DNA of 15,560 bases from a bacterium. Its GTDB lineage: Bacteria; Zixibacteria; MSB-5A5; GN15; FEB-12. The stretch's first letter is position 1, and every line of letters starts with the position of its first letter. A model generated the notes under the pieces. The model worked only from the letters and a program-made list of their open reading frames with translations, was not told the origin of the DNA and searched no databases. This document shows positions 1 to 5,480 of the stretch, in pieces. The position numbers were made by a program, and so were the translations under genes. The stretch spans positions 1-15,560 of the forward strand of contig JAUWMW010000023.1 in NCBI GenBank assembly GCA_030612965.1, written 5' to 3'.

Positions 1-510
1 AAGAGGTTCCAGGCGGATGCCGCGCGTTTGCTCGGCCGCACCGAAGCCGATGCTCTGGACGGCTTACAACAGTTGAAAGAAAGCAACCGCGCCCTCGAAA
101 AAGAGATCAAGAAAGCTAAGGCTGAGATGTTTTCAGGCGGCGGTCAGACGGTGGGTGAACGCCGACAAATAGGGCCGGTGGAATACGTCACGCATGATTT
201 CGGTCCCAGCGATCGTGATGTGATGGCTGGATGGGTGGACAGTGAGAAGTCCGGCAATGAACCTGTTGTAGTGCTGGCTTTCGGTACCATTGCAGAGAAA
301 CTGACGGTCATGGTCGGCGCCAGTGGCTCAGCGACAAGTCAGCATGACATCCACAGTGGATCGCTGGCTCGAGAGTGCCTTGGTCTGCTCGGCGGACGCG
401 GTGGCGGTAAACCAAACTTCGCGCAGGGTTCGACAGCGGCCGGGACGGTGGCGAACGAGGTGTTTGAGGTTTTTGGCAAGGCGATTGAGGAGAAACTGGC
501 GGAGAAGTAG
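1..510 (+). CDS. alaS: Alanyl-tRNA synthetase, C-terminal part (5' end outside window)
   Basis: This is the last 169 residues of alanyl-tRNA synthetase, the cytosolic enzyme that charges tRNA-Ala. The reading frame is open from base 1, so the gene begins upstream, and the catalytic and editing domains are not in view. The visible part starts with a charged helical stretch (about residues 10-40), consistent with the coiled linker before the C-Ala/DHHA1 domain. The family signature GGRGGGKPNFAQG lies near residues 130-142, followed by a helical tail ending in EEKLAEK. In this family the DHHA1 domain contacts the tRNA elbow and helps couple editing to aminoacylation. The last glycine of the usual AQGG is serine here (AQGS), a minor change. 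The stop is TAG at 508-510. No intrinsic terminator follows directly, but two palindromes lie within 100 bases. Confidence 0.93.
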   Translation, partial: KRFQADAARLLGRTEADALDGLQQLKESNRALEKEIKKAKAEMFSGGGQTVGERRQIGPVEYVTHDFGPSDRDVMAGWVDSEKSGNEPVVVLAFGTIAEKLTVMVGASGSATSQHDIHSGSLARECLGLLGGRGGGKPNFAQGSTAAGTVANEVFEVFGKAIEEKLAEK

Positions 511-541
511 AAGGAGATGGCAGCGCTTTTGTTGTGCCCGC

Positions 542-557
542 TGAGTCTTCAGACTCA
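542..557. repeat. Short perfect palindrome after alaS
   Basis: TGAGTCT and AGACTCA are exact inverted arms around a 2-base centre. The element is too short to be a convincing terminator and has no T-run. It resembles the other gap palindromes in this window in size and in its TC/GA centre. Confidence 0.5.
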
Positions 558-582
558 ACGGTAGGCATAGCCTGTTTTGTCT

Positions 583-608
583 GTGGCCGGATCTGAAGAT
601 TCGGCCAC
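583..608. repeat. Intergenic palindrome family A, copy 1
   Basis: Arms GTGGCCGGATCT and AGATTCGGCCAC pair over 12 positions (one G-T wobble) around a 2-base centre. A second copy with the same core (GCCGAATCT and its complement) lies about 11 kb away at 11594-11619. Two copies in separate gaps of one window indicate a dispersed repeat and not a gene-specific terminator. Confidence 0.75.
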
Positions 609-649
609 CACAATGGAATGAGACATAACGAAACAGACAGGTGCATATC

Positions 650-699
650 CGTCATTGCGAGGCCATAAATGGCTTCTTCCGTGGACGCGGCAATCTCGT
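650..699. repeat. REP-like repeat starting GTCATTGCGAGG, copy 1
   Basis: The segment reads GTCATTGCGAGG, then a small CCAT/ATGG hairpin, then GACGCGGCAATCTCG. The same words occur in the larger repeat at 5224-5319 (TTATTGCGAGG and GACGCGGCAATCTT). It lies between alaS and the next gene. It contains an ATG at 669 in frame with the downstream gene, which could mislead automatic start calling. Confidence 0.7.
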
Positions 700-737
700 G
701 GCGCGGTCTTGACAGTGAAACAGACAAAGATGAAACC

Positions 738-1505
738 ATGAACGACGGACCGATCTACACAAAGTTACTGGCCGACAGCAGCCGGCGCGGGGGTGGTTTT
801 CTGCTCTTGATCGATCCGGACCGGGTGCCGCCATCGTCGTACCTTCCCCTTTCCGAGGCAGCCGCCGAGTGCGGTGTCGACGCTATTCTGGTCGGAACCT
901 CGTTTATGCTTGATCGTAACTTTGCCACTTCCGTTCAAGAGATAAAACACGCTGCGCGGGTGCCGGTGATTATCTTTCCGGGATCGTACGCCCAGATTAC
1001 ACCGGCGGCCGATGCTATCCTTTTCACCTCGTTGATCTCCGGCCGCAATCCCAGTTATCTCATTGACGAACAGGTCAAGGGCGCGCCGATCGTGAAACGA
1101 TGCAACCTGGAGGCGATCCCGACCGGCTATATGTTAGTAGAATCAGGACCGTTGACCTCAGTGCAGTTCATCTCCGGCACCCTGCCGATCCCTCGCGGCA
1201 AGAGCGATATCGCCTGCGCGCACGCTCTCGCTGCTCAGTATCTCGGAATGAAACTAGTCTATCTTGAAGCCGGGTCAGGGGCCGAAACACCGGTGTCACT
1301 CGAGATGGTCGAGGCGGTGTCGTCCTATGTCGATATTCCGGTCATAGTCGGCGGTGGTCTGCGAACCCCCGAGGACTGCGCCGGGCGGGTCCGGGCCGGA
1401 GCATCATTCGTGGTAGTCGGCACCGGGTTCGAATGCGAGCCGGAACCGAACTTGATGCGCGAATTTGCCGCCGCCATTCATGCAAAGGAGACTGTAACAG
1501 TATGA
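738..1505 (+). CDS. Geranylgeranylglyceryl/heptaprenylglyceryl phosphate synthase family (PcrB/GGGPS)
   Basis: The 255-residue product belongs to the TIM-barrel prenyltransferases that join a polyprenyl diphosphate to sn-glycerol-1-phosphate by an ether bond, the first committed step of archaeal-type ether lipids. Visible family motifs are IDPD (25-28), FPGS (80-83), LFTSLISGRNPSYLI (95-109), GYMLVESG (130-137), YLEAGSGA (175-182) and the phosphate-binding VGGGLRT (204-210). Prenyl chain length cannot be read from these motifs. The frame is open back to an ATG at 669, but those extra residues are encoded by an intergenic repeat, so the ATG at 738 is preferred although its ribosome binding site is poor. 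The TGA stop overlaps the gmhA start by 4 bases (ATGA), which implies translational coupling. Bacterial members are known in Bacteroidetes and other FCB lineages as well as Firmicutes (PcrB). Confidence 0.9.
   Translation: MNDGPIYTKLLADSSRRGGGFLLLIDPDRVPPSSYLPLSEAAAECGVDAILVGTSFMLDRNFATSVQEIKHAARVPVIIFPGSYAQITPAADAILFTSLISGRNPSYLIDEQVKGAPIVKRCNLEAIPTGYMLVESGPLTSVQFISGTLPIPRGKSDIACAHALAAQYLGMKLVYLEAGSGAETPVSLEMVEAVSSYVDIPVIVGGGLRTPEDCAGRVRAGASFVVVGTGFECEPEPNLMREFAAAIHAKETVTV
1484..1490 (+). promoter_or_regulatory. Ribosome binding site of gmhA
   Basis: AAAGGAG lies 11 bases before the ATG at 1502, inside the end of the preceding gene. It fixes the gmhA start there and excludes the longer frame that opens at 1433. 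Confidence 0.7.
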
Positions 1506-2092
1506 ACGAAGATGTCCGCCTGGTGCACTTGACGAAGCTGGCCGAAGACAGCGCTATTCTGCGCCGGTCGGTGATCGAGCAATTGGGAATGCAGATTCTT
1601 GATGTCGCGGCGCTGATCTCCGGCGTAATCGGCGCCGGCGGCAAGATACTGATTGCCGGAAACGGCGGCTCAGCCTCCGACGCCTCCCATTTCGCCGCCG
1701 AGATGATCGTGCGACTGACCTCGGAGCGCAACCGTCAATCGCTGCCGGCTATCGCACTGGGGATGGATCCATCGGTCACCACGGCAGCAGCCAATGATTT
1801 CGGATACGAGAACGTTTTCGCCCGGCAGGTGGAAGGACTCGGCCAAAAGGGTGATCTGTTTTTTGCCATCTCCACTTCCGGCAACTCGGCCAACCTGGTG
1901 AAAGCAGTTGCCACCGCTCGCGAACGCGGCCTGCTGACAACGGCGCTGTTGGGCGGACGCGGCGGTAAGTTGGCCAAACAGATCGAACGGCCCCTAATCG
2001 TACCGCATACTTCCACCCAGCGTATCCAGGAAGAACATATTTTCATCATCCACATCCTGGTGGAACTGATCGAAAGTGATCTGTTCGGATGA
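1502..2092 (+). CDS. gmhA: Sedoheptulose-7-phosphate isomerase (phosphoheptose isomerase)
   Basis: This cytosolic SIS-domain enzyme converts sedoheptulose 7-phosphate to D-glycero-D-manno-heptose 7-phosphate, the first step toward the ADP- or GDP-heptose used in LPS core, capsule or S-layer glycans. The 196-residue length matches the family. The sugar-phosphate loop GNGGSASDASHFAAE runs from about 53 to 67 and STSGNSANL from about 124 to 132. The zinc ligands known from E. coli GmhA have counterparts here: His63 and Glu67 in the first motif, and Gln176 and His184 (eight residues apart, as in E. coli) in the C-terminal helix. Both ends overlap neighbours by ATGA, so it lies in a three-gene coupled cluster. 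Other heptose pathway genes (gmhB, hldE/hddA) are not in this window, so the final nucleotide sugar is unknown. Confidence 0.94.
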   Translation: MNEDVRLVHLTKLAEDSAILRRSVIEQLGMQILDVAALISGVIGAGGKILIAGNGGSASDASHFAAEMIVRLTSERNRQSLPAIALGMDPSVTTAAANDFGYENVFARQVEGLGQKGDLFFAISTSGNSANLVKAVATARERGLLTTALLGGRGGKLAKQIERPLIVPHTSTQRIQEEHIFIIHILVELIESDLFG

Positions 2093-3354
2093 ACACACTC
2101 TCGCCGTCAAAACTTACCGACGCCCTCTTTTTCTTCTACGGACTGTTCATCTTTGGCAGCACCTTCTCAATCGCACTGGCGCAAACGTCGCTGGGCCTGG
2201 CGCTGATAACATTCATCGCGATCATTATCGTCCAGCGCTACAACCCATTTGTGCCGGCTCTGAACCGATTCTACATTTTCATAGCGCTCTACGTAGTCTG
2301 GATGACTGCTTGCGCCCTGATGGGGGAGACTGCCTCGCGGTCGCTGTTCATCATGAAAGAAGACTGGCTGTTCCTGATCGTGCCGATCGGCATCTTTCTG
2401 TTTCAAAACGAGACCTACCGCAACCGTCTGATAATGATCTTTGCCGCCGGCGTGCTGTTGATTTCGGTGTACGGGATCATGCAGCACCTGCTGGGGCTGA
2501 ACTGGTTCAAGGATTCTGCTCTCACCGCTGCTGAAGGCTTCGGTTACAGAGTGCGTGGGAATTTCTCACATCGACTAACCTTCGGCAACTACTACGCCAC
2601 TGCCGCTCTTTTTTTCTTTGGCTACGCCATAACACGTGGTGACGACATCGTCCGGTCGCACCGACGGTTCTATTTGCTGGTGTCGCTGCTGGCCATGATC
2701 GTTACGCTCTTGTCGTTCAGTCGAGGGTCTATTCTGGCTGTGGTGGCGGGACTGCTGGTGGCAGGGGTTGTTCTTGGTCGCAAGCATCTGGTGAGCATTC
2801 TCGGTGCGCTGGCCTTAATGGCGCTGGTGGTTGCTCTTGTCATGCCGGGACTGGCGGCACGTTTCACCCATGCTGCCGAGCTAGAGTTGGACCTCGAATA
2901 CGAGGGCGGACGTCCCTTCATCTGGGAAAAGTCCCTGGATATCGCCCGCGAGCATCCGATCTTCGGTGTCGGAGCGGGCAATTTCGAAACCGAATACGTC
3001 GCTCGACTGCGGCCCGACATACCATATTATCGCAAACATGTTCACGCCCACAATGACCTGATCAACATGGTCGCTACCTACGGCCTGCCCGGGTTTGTCC
3101 TGTTCGCAGGGCTGTGGCTGACTGTCTTCGGGTACTTCATTGACGGCCGTAAGCGCGGACGATTCCCCGGTGTCGACCGTTATTTCCTGGCGGCGCTTTT
3201 GGGTTCGACCGCCTTTTTCACCACGTCTATGGTCGAAGCCACCTTCGCCGACGAGGAAGTCCGTCAGATGTTGATGTTCGTATGGGCTGTCGGTCTCTGG
3301 TCGTGGTATAAGAAACAGCCGGACCTGAAACAACGCAGCGTTAAAAGGTCTTGA
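2089..3354 (+). CDS. O-antigen ligase/polymerase family membrane protein (Wzy_C)
   Basis: The 421-residue inner-membrane protein has about ten or more hydrophobic segments (for example 14-48, 60-78, 92-106, 113-132, 168-182, 195-210, 214-230, 236-254, 333-350, 364-381 and 394-407). A large hydrophilic loop lies at about 255-330. The loop carries the family hallmark HVHAHND at 317-323 followed by LINMVATYGLPG, and SFSRGS at 209-214 supplies a conserved arginine region. In WaaL-type ligases the periplasmic His of such a loop is essential for transferring undecaprenyl-linked glycan to an acceptor. Related proteins polymerise glycans or glycosylate proteins, so the exact reaction is open. It starts by ATGA overlap with gmhA without a clear ribosome binding site of its own. 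Pairing with a heptose isomerase favours a surface polysaccharide role. Confidence 0.85.
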   Translation: MNTLSPSKLTDALFFFYGLFIFGSTFSIALAQTSLGLALITFIAIIIVQRYNPFVPALNRFYIFIALYVVWMTACALMGETASRSLFIMKEDWLFLIVPIGIFLFQNETYRNRLIMIFAAGVLLISVYGIMQHLLGLNWFKDSALTAAEGFGYRVRGNFSHRLTFGNYYATAALFFFGYAITRGDDIVRSHRRFYLLVSLLAMIVTLLSFSRGSILAVVAGLLVAGVVLGRKHLVSILGALALMALVVALVMPGLAARFTHAAELELDLEYEGGRPFIWEKSLDIAREHPIFGVGAGNFETEYVARLRPDIPYYRKHVHAHNDLINMVATYGLPGFVLFAGLWLTVFGYFIDGRKRGRFPGVDRYFLAALLGSTAFFTTSMVEATFADEEVRQMLMFVWAVGLWSWYKKQPDLKQRSVKRS

Positions 3355-3388
3355 CAAGCAACCTGTTATCTCTTTCTTGGAGACTGTG

Positions 3389-3682
3389 ATGGCCAAAAAA
3401 GCTACAAAACCCTCCGCCAGGGCCGCCGCTAAGGTTGCCGCCGATCGCCACGACGAAATCCGCTGGCCCTTCGGCACGAAGAACTATCTCGTCTTTGCCC
3501 TCGCCCTGGTAGTAATCGTGATCGGTTACGTCACCCTCGGTTACGGCTCGATGACGCTGGCACCGGTGCTGCTGGTGCTAGGCTACTGCGTCCTGATCCC
3601 CGTGGCTATCGTCATTAGAAGCCAACCGGACGAATCACGGACAGCGGCCGAGGGCGCAACCTCCTCTGATGTCTCCGAATAA
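3389..3682 (+). CDS. Small two-helix membrane protein, DUF3098-like
   Basis: The 97-residue protein has a Lys/Ala-rich N-terminus (1-20), then the segment WPFGTKNYLVF and two hydrophobic helices (about 37-55 and 58-77) joined by a short GYGSMTLAP turn. It ends in an acidic/Ser tail. The FGxKNY entry followed by two helices resembles small DUF3098-type proteins seen in FCB bacteria, and their function is unknown. ATG 3389 is chosen because GGAG at 3379-3382 sits 6 bases before it. An in-frame TTG at 3377 overlaps that site and is unlikely. It follows the ligase gene by 34 bases on the same strand, so it probably shares the transcript. Confidence 0.75.
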   Translation: MAKKATKPSARAAAKVAADRHDEIRWPFGTKNYLVFALALVVIVIGYVTLGYGSMTLAPVLLVLGYCVLIPVAIVIRSQPDESRTAAEGATSSDVSE

Positions 3683-3701
3683 CTTCTGACACTCTGAAGT
3701 T
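3681..3701. repeat. Inverted repeat overlapping the stop codon
   Basis: AACTTC and GAAGTT flank a 9-base loop at the end of the small membrane-protein gene. It could weakly mark the end of the transcript, but the stem is only 6 pairs and no T-run follows. Confidence 0.3.
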
Positions 3702-3797
3702 CTAAGGGGCGGGGTCTTAGTCTTAGCGAGACCTGTTGAGGATGTCAGGAGTCGGAGGCTCGATCCATAAGACTCGATTTCTGACCTAAACTGATCG

Positions 3798-3826
3798 TTG
3801 CTACCGGCAACTCCAACCGGTATCAT
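3798..3826 (+). promoter_or_regulatory. Possible promoter of the glycosyltransferase gene
   Basis: TTGCTA and TATCAT are separated by 17 bases, a fair match to sigma-70 -35 and -10 boxes. An inverted repeat, TACCGG (3802-3807) and CCGGTA (3817-3822), lies between and over them and could be an operator. If the lineage uses a Bacteroidetes-like promoter consensus, this match would mean less. Confidence 0.35.
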
Positions 3827-3875
3827 AACACCGCATGAAGCCCAGCGCGACTAACATGAGCGACGCCGGGCAGTG

Positions 3876-3882
3876 AGAGGAG
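3876..3882 (+). promoter_or_regulatory. Ribosome binding site supporting a GTG start
   Basis: AGAGGAG lies 9 bases before the GTG at 3892. No other start codon is as well placed, so it decides the start of the glycosyltransferase. Confidence 0.7.
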
Positions 3883-3891
3883 AAAACTCTG

Positions 3892-5052
3892 GTGGTTTTT
3901 GATCCGTCCCATCGCGAGTCGGCATCGAGGCGGGATTACGCCATAGGTTTTCTGTGCGCGTCCGGTTCCTGGGGCGGGCTGGAGATGAATGTCCTGAAGC
4001 TGGCTCTCTGGCTAAAGGAGCGCGGTTGGAAAGTACTCATGTACGGAAAAAAGGGCGCTAAACTATTTGAAAACGCTGAGGCCGGCGGGATATCGGTCAG
4101 GCACCTGAACTCAACATTCAAGTACGGCGACCTGGTCAACGCCCAACGGCTGGCGCGCTATGTCAAACAGGATAACGTCCAACGGCTCATTATCAATTAC
4201 GGCAAGGATCTTTTTCTGGCGGTGTTGGCCAAGCGTTTCTCCAGTCGTTTCTTCAAACTTCTGATGCAGCAACATCTGCACGTCGGTGGCGCTAAGAAGG
4301 ACCTCTTCCACACTTGGGAGTATCGACATCTCGACGCCTGGATAGCGCCGCTGCCGATGTTTGCCGACCGTCTGAAACTCAACACGAGACTGGACCCCGG
4401 GAAAATCCATATCATACCGTTTGGGCTTGAACTGGATCGTTTCACCACTTTCCGCCAGGAGAAATCGGCGGCGCGACGAAAGCTGGACCTCCCCGAGGAC
4501 GCAGTCATAGCCGGGATAGTCGGACGTCTTGATGTCAAGAAAGGTCAGGATGTGCTGATCCGCGCCGCCCACTTGGTGCATGAGGCCGGATGTCCGCTGC
4601 ATCTTCTGATCGTCGGCGACCGGACGGCCAACGACCCCGAAGGGTACGCCGGTTCTCTTCAGCGGCTAACAGAAAAAACCGGGCTTAAGCCCTTCGTGCA
4701 CTTTCGTCCCCATCAACCAGACGTGGAACGGGTCTATGCGGCGATGGATATCTTTGTCCTGGCCTCGCATTCGGAGACTTACGGTATGGTCACGATTGAG
4801 GCGATGGCCAGTCGGCGGCCGGTGATCGGTACCGCCGAGGGCGGCACTGTCCAGATAATTGAGGACGGTGTCAACGGGCTTTTGGCGCCTCCCCAGCATG
4901 ACCGAAAGCTGGCTGAGGCGATTCTCAAGTTGGTCAGTGATTCCAACCTCGCCGAAAAGCTGGCATTGCAAGCGGAGTCGGATGCTATTAGCCGCTACTC
5001 ACATTTGCGACAGGTGGAACTAATGGAGTCTTTGTTCGCTGAACTCGGCTGA
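3892..5052 (+). CDS. Glycosyltransferase family 4 (GT-B fold)
   Basis: The 386-residue cytosolic or membrane-associated enzyme transfers a sugar from a nucleotide-sugar donor to a lipid- or glycan-linked acceptor. The N-terminal Rossmann half contains a GSWGGLEMN acceptor-side loop (25-33). The C-terminal donor half begins near residue 205 with IAGIVGRLDVKKGQDVL. The GT4 EX7E motif is intact, with Glu295 and Glu303 in ASHSETYGMVTIEAM, followed by GGTVQIIEDGVNGLL (317-331). The start is a GTG supported by AGAGGAG upstream. No signal peptide or transmembrane helix is evident. Donor and acceptor cannot be assigned, but the nearby heptose isomerase and O-antigen-ligase-like gene point to LPS core or another surface glycan. 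Confidence 0.9.
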   Translation: MVFDPSHRESASRRDYAIGFLCASGSWGGLEMNVLKLALWLKERGWKVLMYGKKGAKLFENAEAGGISVRHLNSTFKYGDLVNAQRLARYVKQDNVQRLIINYGKDLFLAVLAKRFSSRFFKLLMQQHLHVGGAKKDLFHTWEYRHLDAWIAPLPMFADRLKLNTRLDPGKIHIIPFGLELDRFTTFRQEKSAARRKLDLPEDAVIAGIVGRLDVKKGQDVLIRAAHLVHEAGCPLHLLIVGDRTANDPEGYAGSLQRLTEKTGLKPFVHFRPHQPDVERVYAAMDIFVLASHSETYGMVTIEAMASRRPVIGTAEGGTVQIIEDGVNGLLAPPQHDRKLAEAILKLVSDSNLAEKLALQAESDAISRYSHLRQVELMESLFAELG

Positions 5053-5072
5053 ATCGTAGGTCAGAATTGTAG

Positions 5073-5095
5073 GTCGAAACCCCTGAGGTTTCGAC
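5073..5095. repeat. Palindrome with GTCGAAACC arms
   Basis: GTCGAAACC and GGTTTCGAC form a perfect 9-pair stem around CCTGA, flanked by GTAGGTC-type words. It begins about 20 bases after the glycosyltransferase stop. Confidence 0.7.
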
Positions 5096-5156
5096 AATTG
5101 TAAGTCGGGTTTCTTGTGAACCTGACAGGTTAGCCTGTTTCTAGCTCTACGCGCGT

Positions 5157-5179
5157 GGCAGGATCACAGGGATCCTGCC
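5157..5179. repeat. Palindrome with GGCAGGATC arms
   Basis: GGCAGGATC and GATCCTGCC form a perfect 9-pair stem around a 5-base loop, followed by CCTACGA. A degraded relative may lie near 11440-11497 (AGGATCGCAGGGG and CGCAGGATCC). Confidence 0.7.
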
Positions 5180-5223
5180 CTACGAAGACAGAAAGTACAA
5201 TGAGAGACAAAAGCAACAGCCCC

Positions 5224-5319
5224 CGTTATTGCGAGGACTCCGCCGCGGCGGACGACGCGGCAATCTTACAGGGCCGTAGCGGCGAGATTGCCACGCTCCC
5301 TGCGGTCGCTCGCAATGAC
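5224..5319. repeat. Compound REP-like repeat, copy 2 (three nested palindromes)
   Basis: Outer arms GTTATTGCGAG (5224-5234) and CTCGCAATGAC (5309-5319) enclose a 14-base GC-rich perfect palindrome (5239-5252, TCCGCCG/CGGCGGA). They also enclose an inner pair, GGCAATCT (5259-5266) and AGATTGCC (5285-5292). The left part shares its words and order with the repeat at 650-699, which therefore looks like a shorter copy of the same family. Confidence 0.75.
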
Positions 5320-5372
5320 GCAGATCGTGCAGGTCGGAATCCCTCAGTTTCTCCGTAGAATTGAAGATGGAG

Positions 5373-5390
5373 CCCCGGCTTTCGCCGGGG
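5373..5390. repeat. Palindrome CCCCGGC-TTTC-GCCGGGG
   Basis: A perfect 7-pair GC stem with a TTTC loop, followed by TGACAC. An inverted, degraded relative lies near 11301-11329 (GTCATACCGGCGAAAGCCAG), so this is another dispersed family. Confidence 0.7.
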
Positions 5391-5480
5391 TGACACTGTA
5401 TCAGGAGACTCGTCAGGTTCCGAGGAATCTGACCTACAAGAAACCTCGGGGGCATGGTGCGCGAAGTGGCAGCTTGCCGC

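Larger units (their letters stand above)
3683..3891. other. Gap between the small membrane protein and the glycosyltransferase
   Basis: About 209 bases with no credible gene. The first half (about 3705-3785) is repeat-like, with GTCTTAG words and GATGTCAGGAGTCGGAGG, and resembles degraded dispersed repeats. The second half holds a possible promoter (3798-3826) and a ribosome binding site for the next gene. Confidence 0.55.
5053..5480. other. Repeat-filled gap between convergent genes
   Basis: This 428-base gap between the 3' ends of the glycosyltransferase and the GH57 gene holds at least four palindromic elements (5073-5095, 5157-5179, 5224-5319 and 5373-5390). It also holds single-arm words such as TAGGTCAGAATTGTAGGTCG near 5057 and TCAGGTTCCGAGGAATCTGA near 5413. 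Short open frames here are made of repeat sequence and are not credible genes. No T-rich intrinsic terminator is visible. The palindromes may act as bidirectional 3' end structures. Confidence 0.75.

Noticed and set aside
308..739. 143-codon open frame on the - strand
   Set aside because: It lies antisense to the end of alaS and then runs through intergenic palindromes. Its composition is that of a shadow frame and it shows no domain.
3681..3701. Intrinsic terminator after the small membrane protein
   Set aside because: The stem has only six pairs with a 9-base loop and no T-run follows, so it is listed only as an inverted repeat.
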